A stretch of DNA of 64,000 bases from Scolanthus callimorphus. Taxonomy: Eukaryota; Cnidaria; Anthozoa; Actiniaria; Edwardsiidae. The notes under the pieces are model-generated. The model was not told the origin of the DNA. It worked only from the letters and a program-made list of their open reading frames with translations, and searched no databases. Shown here piece after piece: positions 35,533 to 46,499 of this stretch. How positions within the stretch are numbered: position 1 is the first letter of the stretch; every line of letters begins with the position of its first letter. The translations under genes and the position numbers were made by a program. The stretch lies in NCBI GenBank assembly GCA_033964015.1, contig CM066920.1, positions 620,001 through 684,000 on the forward strand, given 5' to 3'.

Positions 35533-35637
35533 CGGTGTTCCTCTCTGCATGGCCAAACCATCTAAGGAGGCTGACTGATTGTATAACATGAATCTCCTAT
35601 TCACTGCTCAATGTGCCAAGTTGAGAACAAGAAGTCT

Positions 35638-35996
35638 AATTGTTTTAGTAGAAACACACTAGCATACTACATTAGACTAAAATGGTCTTAGTAGAAACCC
35701 ACTCCCATACTATCACGAATCCTGCAATCTGATTGGCTCTGCTACTCACTATCTATCAGGTATTAGTCAAATCATACTAGTGGTCTATTGCCAATGCTGC
35801 ATTCTGATTGGTTGAGCTACTAGTAGGCTATAAGTAATAGCCTACTAGTAGCGAAAAGTGTAGGATTTGAGAGGCAGAAAATGGAAAATGATCAGACCAG
35901 AAAACGTTTTTGGCTACACAAATTGACCTACTAGTGTGTTTTGACTAAAACAATTATTCCTCTCGCCCTCGTGGCCTCCGAGGTAAATTGACTCAG

Positions 35997-36030
<34 letters not shown>

Positions 36031-36139
36031 GATAGTGAATAGTGTAAACGCTAGCGTAAACTTTCTAAAACCATGAAAATAAATGCATCTTAGCCACAAC
36101 TCGAAGGTGGTATGCTAGTGGGTTTCTACTAAAACAATT
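35638..36139. mobile_element. Outer MITE carrying a nested composite MITE
   Basis: Terminal repeats aattgttttagtagaaac and its complement at 36122-36139, both next to actagcatac / gtatgctagt. The copy-2 twin-hairpin element (35763-36025) sits inside. A partial end of the same outer family, tagtagaaacccactcgcat, occurs at about 57964. Confidence 0.75.
35763..36025. mobile_element. Composite twin-hairpin MITE, copy 2 (reverse orientation)
   Basis: Matches 77-366 in reverse complement, including gaccagaaaacgtttttggc, the tagtcaaatcatactagt end and the second hairpin with gaggaataattgtt. Nested within the element at 35638-36139. Confidence 0.8.
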
Positions 36140-36253
36140 AGACTACTCGTTCTCGTTTTCTATGAGTCAAATAGTCTATTGCAATATATCAAATCTATTG
36201 ATTTTGTCAAATATACCTATTGACTCATAGAAAACTCGAACTCGTAGTCTAAG
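36138..36253. mobile_element. Hairpin MITE abutting the previous one
   Basis: Ends ttagactactcgttctcg and its near-complement. The inner arms attttctatgagtcaa / ttgactcatagaaaa surround an AT-rich loop. Confidence 0.7.
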
Positions 36254-37725
36254 TGTTAGAAAGTTTTATAGTATACTTTTCCTACTCACTATGTATCACT
36301 ATTGAGTTATGTGATAGGTAGTGGGTAGCAAACATACTGCTATAAACCTTTCTGTGATGTATAGGGCACATTTGAATATAACAGCGAGCTAAGTTATAGA
36401 AAACCTTTTGCCATTCTCTCTCACCAGACTTCTTTCCATTCTGAATGAGCACGATATCAAATGTGATATTTTTATGAAAAAATTGCTGTGTAGTCTGTAT
36501 AAGGTGTGATAAAATGAGTTTCCCTTCAGAGATTGAATATGTTCTGCTTTTAAACTCAAGTCCAGTTTGCATGAGCCAGGGATTAAAATATTGTTTCACT
36601 GATTAACAGTTCTCTATTCTTTTCGAAAGGAAAATTAGATAAAATTTTAATTAAAATAATGTGGTCTATATGTACATTATTTTAATGTAGCATGTTCATT
36701 TAGGTATTTTGTGTGCATGAAATTGGAAATCCATTATTCCAAAACAGTATCTATTTTTTAGTTTCAGTAATCATCTAAAGTGTCAACTTGTGCCTCTCCA
36801 AGTAAAACATAGACAGAGCCATAAATACCTACAAATTGCAGACTTTCCAGAACACAGGCAAAGCTTCACACATCGCTACACATACAACCCTCCACACACA
36901 TTGCAGTGGCGGATCCAGGATTTTTTCAGAGGGGGTTGCAGCACTGAGTTCTAATAACTACTAATCTATCGCACTATCACTAGTCTATCACTCTTATCGG
37001 TCCACCCCTGCATTGCTACACATACAACACTCCACACATATCATTGTCACTACAAACCTGCACACATTGCCACACGGGACAATCTTTTACACACATTATC
37101 AGACAGAGAACCCTTCACACATTGCCACACTGGACAATCCTCCACATACGTTGTCAGACAGAAAACCCTTCCCACATTGCCACACAGAAACCCCTCTCTA
37201 AGGGGTAGCAAACTGGGTGTTGTGAATAGTGAATTATATCCCAAAGTTCGAGATAGCAAAATGGATGTGAAAAGGTCAATTTTAACCTATAAGAGATAAT
37301 AAAATTGTTTCAGTTTTACTTAATGATATTACGGTCCTTAAGAAATTACTATCAAGTTCAAACAATTGTTGTCGCTGAAATTGTAGGACACCTTTGGTGT
37401 GAGACACTAGCAGACTCTTTAGACACCCCGAAGAGATAGCACTTGGGCTACACACACCCGGACTACACACACTGCTACAAGACAACTTCCCACGCATTGT
37501 CACTGGCAGACGACCCTCCACATACGTCACGCAGACAGCGGTATGCGCAGCCTATAGTAGGCAGGGATCTGCAAATTGTGGGGCGAATTTACGGGTCGAT
37601 ACGGGACTACTTACATTATCCTGAGATATGGCGCAGGGGGGGGGGGGGGGGGGGGTGATGGGTACTCCTTTTATTCGTAAGGTAGGTATGACTCGTATTT
37701 TTTAGGGCTTAAAATCAATGATCCG
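36254..37725. other. Intergenic stretch left of the giant foldback
   Basis: Contains CACA-rich degenerate repeats at 36870-37200 (cttcacacattgccacac), a poly-G tract at about 37636-37655 and no recognised exon. Confidence 0.45.
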
Positions 37726-39869
37726 GTGGAAATAACATTTTCTTTTCTTTAAAAATTGTATTCGGCTGCAGTTATTTCTCATTTGCTACAGTTCCCTTCC
37801 ATAATTTTTACATCTGTACATAGCTGCTGGCAGATAAAATACGCAGAAACATAAACGTTTTAGGAGGTCTAATTGCGTAGAAAGACAATACCGCAGTAAA
37901 ATAAACATCCAGTGGTGTACCAGAGCATGCGCAGCACCACCAGTGCAGCGAGGACTGGGTGCAACTCCCAGCTGGGTGATTCTGTGGTCGCAGGGGAGTA
38001 AGATACAGCGAAACCTAAAGGGGGATAGCCGAGAGGAATAGAAGATATCAAAATGAGAGATACTGGTTCGTTTTTCATATGCATGTTTCATAAGGCCAAA
38101 AGCCTCGTAAATGAACATTTTTTAAATAAATAAATACATTTTGAAGCTCAATACTTCGAATACTTGCCCCTCTCGCAGTCAAAAGGAATTTGTACAGGGA
38201 CGCTGCTCAACGTGCACAAGAGGACGCGCAGACTAGATTGAGATCCAAAGTACAGACAATAGAGCGCCCGTCATATCTCGTTGCGTAAGGCGCTTTAGTA
38301 AAGCGAATACTTGATGGCTTAGTGACAGAGCGCACAAGCTGGTGCAGGTCTGTTAGTTCGAGTCTAGAGAGAAATACGCGTAAAATGAAAAAATATCTTT
38401 GTCAAACTGTCGTGCAGGTAACGCAATATTTCTTGTCTAAATCTAATATGATTTAGTTAGGATTTGATAAAGTTATAGCTGTGAGAATATTTTCACAAGA
38501 GACAATGAGTGAGAGGTTTTGCAGACCTGATACCGGAACTCTGCTAAACCTCTCACTCATTGTCTCTTCTGAAAATATTCACACAGCTATAACTTTATCA
38601 AATCTTAACTAAATCATATCAGATTTACACAGGAAATAATGCTTTACCTGTACGACAGTTTGACCTAAACCTTTTTTTATTTTACGCGTTTTCTAAAAAT
38701 TCAGCATTTTCCGGCTTTTTGGCCAAAAAATCAAATATGTCAATTTTATGAGTATCAAAACAAATTTTACATAATTAAAAAGCGTATCAAAAGTTTGACG
38801 CAATATCTAAATATAGGCTTGATCAGATAGCTATTGACCGAATTAAGGTGGTTTGAAATTTTTAGGGAACTCGACTAAAATCAGCCAGAAGTGTCAGGCA
38901 TTCCTGGCAAAATGTCTTGTGAAGTCTATGCGTTCTTCTAACTAGTGTATCTCGGTCAGTATTGATATCCGATCAACAACAGAATTCAATCATTTTGACG
39001 TCTCAAGCGTGGGTACAAAAGAATATTCCATTATTGGAAGTCCTTTAAGCCATGTTTCAATTTATCATGAATTTGTCGAGAGAAAAAAAGACTTGATTTT
39101 TTGCCCGAAATCCCGGAAAATGTGGAATTTTAGAAAACGCGTAAAATGAAAAAATATTTATGTCAAACTGTCGCGCAGGTAACGCAATATTTCTTGTGTA
39201 AATTTGATATGATTTAGTTAAGATTGATAAAGTTATAGCTGTGAGAATATTTTCACAAGAGACAATGAGTGAGAGGTTTTCCAGACCTGATACCGGAACT
39301 CTGCGAAACCTCTCACTCATTGTCTCTTGTGAAAATATTCAAACAGCTATAACTTTATCAAATCTTAACTAAATCATATCAGATTTACACAGGTAATAAT
39401 GCTTTACCTGTACGACAGTTTGACCTAAACCTTTTTTATTTTACGCGTTTTCTAAAAGTTCAGCATTTTCCGGCTTTTTGGCCAAAAAATCAAATATGTC
39501 AATTTTATGAGTATCAAAACAAATTTTACATAATTAAAAAGCGTATCAAAAGTTTGACACAATATCTAAATATAGGCTTGATCAGATAGCTATTGACCGA
39601 AATAAGGTGGTTTGAAATTTTTAGGGAACTCGACTAAAATCAGCCAGAAGTGTCAGGCATTCCTGGCAAAATGTCTTGTGAAGTCTATGCGTTCTTCTAA
39701 CTAGTGTATCTCGGTCAGTATTGATATCCGATCAACAACAGAATTCAATCATTTTGACGTCTCAAGCGTGGGTACAAATGAATATTCCATTATTGGAAGT
39801 CTTTTAAGACATGTTTCAATTTATCGTGAATTCGGCGAGAAAAAAATACCTACGGAATAAATGATTTCA

Positions 39870-40628
39870 TTTCGCCAGGAATGCCTGACACTTCTGGCTG
39901 ATTTTAGTTGAGTTCCCTAAAAACTTCAAACCACCGTAATTCAGTCCATAACCATCTGACCAAGCTTATATTTAGATATTGTGTCAAACTTTTGATACGC
40001 TTTGTAGTTATGTAGAATTTGTTTTGATATTTATAAAATTGACAGACTTGATTTTTGGCCGAAATCCCGAAAAATGCTGAATTTTTAGAAAACGCGTAAA
40101 ATGAAAAAATATCTATGTCAAACTGTTGTGCAGGTAACGCAATATTTGTTGTGTAAATCTGATATGATTTAGTTAAGATTTGATAAAGTTATAGCTGTGA
40201 GAATATTTTCACAAGAGACAATGAGTGAGAGGTTTTGCAGACCTGATACCGGAACTCTGCTAAACCTCTCACTCATTGTCTCTTGTGAAAATATTCAAAC
40301 AGCTATAACTTTATCAAATCTTAACTAAATCATATCAGATTTACACAGGAAATAATACTTTACCTGTACGACAGTTTGACCTAAACCTTTTTTTATTTTA
40401 CGCGTTTTCTAAAAAATCAGCATTTTCCGGCTTTTTGGCCAAAAAATCAAATATGTCAATTTTATGAGTATCAAAACAAATTTTACATAATTAAAAAGCG
40501 TATCAAAAGTTTGACACAATATCTAAATATAGGCTTGATCAGATAGCTATTGACCGAAATAAGGTGGTTTGAAATTTTTAGGGAACTCGACTAAAATCAG
40601 CCAGAAGTGTCAGGCATTCCTGGCAAAA
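39870..40628. repeat. Best-preserved palindromic unit of the foldback array
   Basis: The left arm starts catttcgccaggaatgcctg and the right arm ends with its near-complement. The centre holds gcagacctgataccggaact between gtgagaggtttt and aaacctctcac. As single-stranded DNA or RNA it could fold into a hairpin with roughly 360 paired bases. Neighbouring copies: ~39094-39660, 40826-41575 and a left-truncated one at 38364-38930. Confidence 0.85.
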
Positions 40629-41775
40629 TGTCTTGTGAAGTCTATGCGTTCTTCTAACTAGTGTATCTCGGTCAGTATTGATATCCGATCAACTACAGAA
40701 TTCAATCATTTTGACGTCTCAAGCGTGGGTACAAATGAATATTCCATTATTGGAAGTCTTTTAAGACATGTTTCAATTTATCGTGAATTCGGCGAGAAAA
40801 AAATAACTACGGAATAAACATTTCATTTCGCCAGGAATGCCTGACACTTCTGGCTGATTTTAGTTGAGTTCCCTAAAAACTTCAAACCACCGTAATTCAG
40901 TCCATAACCATCTGACCAAGCTTATATTTAGATATTGTGTCAAACTTTTGATACGCTTTGTAATTATGTAGAATTTGTTTTGATATTTATAAAATTGACA
41001 GACTTGATTTTTTGGCCGAAATCCCGGAAAATGCTGAATTTTTAGAAAACGCGTAAAATGAAAAAATATCTATGTCAAACTGTCGTGCAGGTAACGCAAT
41101 ATTTCTTGTGTAAATCTGATATGATTTAGTTAAGATTTGATAAAGTTATAGCTGTTTGAATATTTTCACAAGAGAGAATGAGTGAGAGGTTTTGCAGACC
41201 TGATACCGGAACTCTGCTAAACCTCTCACTCATTGTCTCTTGTGAAAATATTCAAACAGCTATAACTTTATCAAATCTTAACTAAATCATATCAGATTTA
41301 CACAGGAAATAATGCTTTATCTGTACGACAGTTTGACCTAAACCTTTTTTATTTTGCGCGTTTTCTAAAAAATCAGCATTTTCCGGCTTTTTGGCCAAAA
41401 AATCAAATATGTCAATTTTATGAGTATCAAAACAAATTTTACATAATTAAAAAGCGTATCAAAAGTTTGACACAATATCTAAATATAGGCTTGATCAGAT
41501 ATCAGATAGCTATTGACCGAATTAAGGTGGTTTGAAATTTTTTGGGGAACTCGACTAAAATCAGCCAAAAGTGGCATTCCCGGTTCGATTTAGAATAGTT
41601 TAGGATACAAGCAGACGAGAGATGGTAAAAATTATTGCATTAGGATCGGCTGATGATAAGAGCGGCTTAAGTGTCTTGTCTTCTAGGGCTATCAAGCGGA
41701 GACGAGATGTAAATCTCACTATGAATAACGGAAAATGTCTTAGTCACAATCGAGAACTTGCCGCTCTAGACGCTA

Positions 41776-42020
41776 TGGCCTCCCTACCCTAACTTACTCT
41801 TCCTGGTCACTTATCTCATCTGAGGGCTTTTCTCTAAGACGCCTTGCTATGCGTTATGGAGTTACATGTAAGCTGAAGTACTGTGCGCTGTAGAAGTTAT
41901 AACCTCCCTACCCTAACTCACTCTTCCTGGTCACTTATCTCATCTGAGGGCCTTTTTCTGAGATGCCTTACTATGCGTTATGGAGTTACATGTAAGCTGA
42001 AGTACTGTGCGCTGTAGAGA
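41776..42020. repeat. 125-bp direct tandem duplication
   Basis: The block containing cctccctaccctaact, cttcctggtcacttatctca and acatgtaagctgaagtactg occurs twice in a row with a few substitutions. It is internal to the foldback element. Confidence 0.85.
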
Positions 42021-42766
42021 GCGCTGATATGTTCTTCAATAGTTATACGATGTAATTATGCGTTTCTGGTTGCGTTCTTAACTAAAACCACTCGGCGGCG
42101 TCTCATATTGTCCAATTGTTGCTGTATTGGTAGTTTTTATTGAAAAAGAGAAGAAGACATACGTATTTCTCCATAGACTCGAACCAACAGACCTGCACCA
42201 TCTTGTGCGCTCTGTCTCTAAGCCATCAAGGTCGGTCGTCGACCTTGACCTTGACGGTCGTCCTATTATGTTCTTTGGATCTCAATCTATTAATAGCCTT
42301 AATTTGTCTGCGCGGCCTCTTGCGCACGTAGAGCAGCGTCCCTGTAATTCAGTACAAGTTCCTTTTCACTGCGAGAGGGGCGGGTATTGAGCTTCAAAGT
42401 GTATTTATTTATTAACAAAATGTTCATTTACGAGACTTTTGACTTCATGAATCAAGCATATGAAAAACAAACCAGTATCTCTCATTTGATATCTTCTTTC
42501 CCTCTCGCCTATCTTCCTTTGAGTTTCGCTGTATCTTACTCCTCCAACCACAGAATCACCCAGCTGGGAGTTGCACCCAGTCCTCGCTGCACTGGCAGTG
42601 CTGCGCATGCTCTGGTACACCACTGGATGTTTTTACTGCGGTATTGTCTTTCTACTCAATTGGACCCCCTAAAACGTTTATGTTTCTACGTATTTTATCT
42701 GCTACTTCAATTATCATCAGCTATGTACAGATGCACGTACAAATTATGGAAGGGAAAGTAGCAAAT

Positions 42767-43045
42767 CATTCTCGAACACAGAGCTCACCGGCTCTTCGCC
42801 TCGCAGGGAAGGCCCTCAAACGGATGTCAGCAGAGCCTAGCTGATTGGTTGAAATGGCGCGCACGCGCACTAACACTTATATCCGTTTCCTAGCCGTCTT
42901 TTTAACCTATGCCCATGCCTCAAAAAGTAATCAGTTGTGAGGGATAAAACCGCAATTTTCTTTTGAGCATGCGTCGGTGGCTGTCACCAGAGCCTCCCCC
43001 GCAAGGTGACTAGCCCGCCGGGGAGCTCGAGTACGAGAACGAATA
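42767..43045. mobile_element. MITE of the 'cattctcg' family nested in the foldback terminus
   Basis: Inserted within the right terminal repeat. The target gtagcaaat (42758-42766) is duplicated as gtaggaaat (43046-43054). The uninterrupted left terminus shows the original single copy as its complement (atttgctac at 37776). Ends cattctcgaacacagagctc and gagctcgagtacgagaacg. Confidence 0.9.
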
Positions 43046-43118
43046 GTAGGAAATGAGAAATAACTGCAGCCGAATACAATAATTTTAAAAGGAAAAAATC
43101 ACCTAATGTTATTTCCAC

Positions 43119-43589
43119 TTTGCCTCGCCTCGCAGAATACTTTAAACTGCATCTCATGTTCTGTCTCGTTCTACTACATGATTGGTTCAGATGGCTTGAT
43201 TAAAGAGCCCTAGTCAGCCACTCCTTTGTTATTGTTTTAGTTGGATATTACAAGACGAATTACGTGTAGAAATCTTGAAATAGTCTTCTAAAAATGAAGT
43301 TTTATTATTCATTTATCGAATTCAATCGCAACTATTGCACTACATTCCCTAAATCAGCCGATGGAAATGGATGCTTTCTCTGTCTCGGTATGTTGCTAGG
43401 ATGACAAAATGGAGGCTGACAGACGCTCTTTAACGAAAAGGAATAAATAAAGCCATTTCGGTGTTTTCAAAAGCGCAGCGTATAAAGGCCACGAAAAGTC
43501 TAGTTTCGAATTCTCTCATGCTCAATCGCTGAGACGAAATTTAAAAACCACAGGGTATGCAATCATCCGCAATCCGTTTGCATCGTTGT
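43119..43589. other. Short intergenic stretch
   Basis: No exon or repeat family recognised between the foldback element and the 41-bp satellite. Confidence 0.4.
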
Positions 43590-44660
43590 CGGCGCGCACG
43601 TTACTTTATTATCTGCGCGTATTGCCTTTTTATCTACGCGCATGGTTTCATCGCATTCCTAATTACTTTATTATCATTGTTTACTCACAGCCCTAAAAAC
43701 TTTACTATTTGCGCGCATTGTCTCATCTTATTCCCAATTATTTTGTTATCAGCGCGCATTGTCTCATCGCATTCCTTATTGCTTTATTATCTGTGCGCAT
43801 TGTCTCATCGCATTCCTAATTGCTTTATTATCTGCGCGCATTGTCTTATCGCATTCCCGATTGCTTCATTATCTGCGCGCATTGTCTCATCGCATTTCTA
43901 ATTGCTTTATTATTTGCGCGCATCGTCTTTCACAATCCTAATTTCTTTATTATCTGTGCGCATTGTCTCGTCGCATTCCTAATTGCTTTATTATCTGCAC
44001 GCGTTGTCTCATCGAATTCCTAATTGCTTTATTATCTGCGCGCATTGTCTCATCGCATTCCTAATTGCTTTATTATCTGTGCGCATTGTCTCATCGAATT
44101 CCTAATTGCTTTATTATCTGCGCGCATTGTCTCATCTCATTCTTAGGGCCTGTTTACATGGAGGAGGGTGCCCTAAGGGGTGGGGCCAGCTTATAGCTGC
44201 AAAATCAGTTTTAAGCGCATGTGTCCTACGATTCTCATATTTAGTGTCCTACGATTTTCATATTTAAGTATTATGTAAACAGGCCCTTAATTGCTTCATT
44301 ACCCGCGCGCATTGTCTTTTCACAATCCTAATTGCTTCATTATCTGTGCGCATTGTCTCTTCGCATTCCTAATTGCTTTGTTATCTGCGCACATTGTCTC
44401 ATCTTATTGCGCGCAGATAATGGAATAATTTGGAATGTCTCGTCACATTCTTAATTGCTTCATTATCTGTGCGCATTGTCTTGTCTCAATCTTATTTTAT
44501 TATCTGCGTTCTTTGTCTCTTCGCACCAAAAAATTGCTTTGTTAGTTGCGTATACTGTCTCATCACAATCGTGAATGCTTTATTATCTGCACGCATTCTC
44601 CTCGCATTCCTAATTACTTTGTCTGCACGCATTTTCAATTAGCAATCCTAATTGTTTCAT
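43590..44660. repeat. 41-bp satellite array
   Basis: About 22 to 25 units of gcgcattgtctcatcgcatt followed by cctaattgctttattatctg and one base. The period is 41 (for example 43754 to 43795). Because 41 is not a multiple of three, several overlapping open frames of isoleucine/cysteine/alanine composition appear; they are not genes. Interrupted by a Harbinger-type MITE. Degenerate units continue to about 44830. Confidence 0.9.
44146..44286. mobile_element. Harbinger-type MITE inside the satellite
   Basis: Ends gggcctgtttacat and its complement atgtaaacaggccc. TTA is duplicated at 44143-44145 and 44287-44289, and the surrounding 41-bp unit gives the empty-site sequence. A 3-bp TTA duplication and a GGGCCTGTTT-like terminus fit PIF/Harbinger. 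The interior has a 22-bp direct repeat gtgtcctacgatt..tcatat. Confidence 0.75.
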
Positions 44661-44712
44661 TACCTTTGTTCATTGTTATTTTCACAATCGTTATTGCGGT
44701 ACCGTTTGCACA

Positions 44713-44776
44713 TACCCTGCGAGCAGTGATTCCCTACTCTGGCCTAAGAGAGGAGGAAATCACTGCTTGCAGGGTA
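44713..44776. mobile_element. Tiny hairpin element
   Basis: taccctgcgagcagtgatt and its near-complement ending gcagggta, 64 bp in all, in a degenerate part of the satellite. Confidence 0.6.
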
Positions 44777-44830
44777 GTTTGCATAAATTGTCTTCTCACA
44801 ATCCTAATTAGTATTATCTGCGTGCATTGT

Positions 44831-45683
44831 TAAAACACATCTGCTGTAAATCATATTGTATGAAAAACAAACGCCACAATAAATTCATCTTAAAGGATCC
44901 TTGTACATTAATATCATGTGTCGATCAACATTTACAGGGATTCCTAAACTAGGGATCAGATATTCCACTCAACATTTTTCAATTTACAAGTTAGTATCTT
45001 ATGGTGACCTAATGGTTCGTGAAACACGCCAGAAGTTTTGGTCCCAGCTGGTGCTATCCCAAGAGGGTTTTCCGTTAAGTAATCATCCATGCATGAAGGA
45101 ACCGAAACTCCATTGTTCTACGGCATTCAGGGTTCCCCACATAGGATGTGTCCCTTTTTTTTTACCACAGAAAGTTGTCACTTATTTGAGAGTTATTTGA
45201 GAGTTTAGTTATAGACTTCAGGCTACTGAGACGATCATGTAAAATGTCATACTTTATTAAATCTTTACTCTTTGAAATTTTGTATTTACAACTTTTTTGA
45301 GACAACGAGAATGTAATGTTTACTAACAATGTTCTTGTTTGTAATTGTTTCTAATGCAATCAAAGATTACAAGTACTGATTGAATGGAGTTTGGTTTAGG
45401 CAACCAAAAGTCAATTGTTCATGCAAGCAGGGACATTTAGCTATGTTTCATATGTAAAATGCCATAACAAGCCTCTGGAACTATAGTGTCTTCACATTTC
45501 CTTTGATGAAACTTGAAACACCTTCATTAAGAGAATAATTGTAGTTCATTATGCCACATCAGAGTCACTGATGGAGATTTCCCTTTTCGTAGAAGTTTTT
45601 AAAAACGATGCAGTTTTGACAAAGTGTCTGCTAGATTTTGTATCCATATTCTCTTCTCCACCATCTACATATTCAGATATTCT
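44831..45683. other. Intergenic stretch downstream of COMMD8
   Basis: AT-rich DNA that includes the COMMD8 3' untranslated side. No exon recognised on either strand. Confidence 0.4.
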
Positions 45684-46456
45684 TCAGCTTTTTAGTTGGA
45701 CAACCATCTATAAAATGCAAACAATAAGGCAATAAAATAAAAAAGTAGAAAGAAGGTTTTGCATCATCAGGGCTTCTGGAAAATTCCAAGGGGTTGTTCG
45801 GATTACTAGGGTAAACCCCCCAACAACCTCCCCCCCCCCAACAACAACAACAACAACATTGGGTTTTTATATAAAAAAACGCAGAAAATCCAAGGGGTTG
45901 AATGGAAATCCCAGGGGTTGAATGGAAATCCCAGGGGTTGAATGGAAATCCAAGGGGTTGAATGGAAATCCAAGGGGTTGAATGGAAATCCAAGGGGTTG
46001 AATGGAAATCCAAGGGGTTGAATGGAAATCCAAGGGGTTGAATGGAAATCCAAGGGGTTGAATGGAAATCCAAGGGGTTTCCCTCAATAGCGAATACTCC
46101 TGATGTGAACATAAAGTCGCCTATTTGGCACTGTCCCAATGAAATTTGACACAATATATCAGATGTGCTTCTGAGCTGAAAACTTGATATTGCTAGACCA
46201 TCTAAAATGTTATCAATGAAATAAGACAAAATAAAGTTGCACCTTATTTGCTGTTTCTAGTGAAGCAATCAAATTCTTCAGTTCATCTTGTGTAAGTTCC
46301 ACAGTGACCTTCTTTTCAGCCCCAGACTGAACAATATCAAAATCAACACTGACAACTGGCTTCCTTATAGTAGACAGTTTATCACTAGCTAGAATCAGCT
46401 GAAATGAAACAGATGAGGGAAGATGTCAACCACACTTACATCATTTTACCCTTATC

Positions 46457-46499
<43 letters not shown>

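Larger units (their letters stand above)
37726..43118. mobile_element. Giant non-coding foldback element with nested palindromes
   Basis: Bounded by gtggaaataacatt at 37726 and its complement ending at 43118. Terminal inverted repeats are about 0.65 kb (37726-38375 against 42150-43118, the latter interrupted by a 279-bp MITE). Between them are four related palindromic units centred near 38533, 39293, 40249 and 41205, spaced 760, 956 and 956 bp. In the complete unit the arms are 39870-40232 and 40265-40628, about 363 bp each. Unit 1 lacks much of its left arm. A 125-bp direct duplication lies at 41776-42020. I see no transposase frame, so it is non-autonomous. No clear target duplication was found. 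Confidence 0.85.

Noticed and set aside
42127..42761. Plus-strand frames near the right end of the foldback element
   Set aside because: They read the terminal inverted repeat, and the mirror copies at 37786-38118 are the same DNA; no transposase motif.
43557..44023. Overlapping isoleucine/cysteine/alanine-rich open frames
   Set aside because: They come from the 41-bp satellite, shift between frames and have no start or splice support.
45673..46229. Three minus-strand frames encoding a proline/phenylalanine repeat
   Set aside because: All three frames are open over a 20-bp minisatellite in COMMD8 intron 4, a composition effect.
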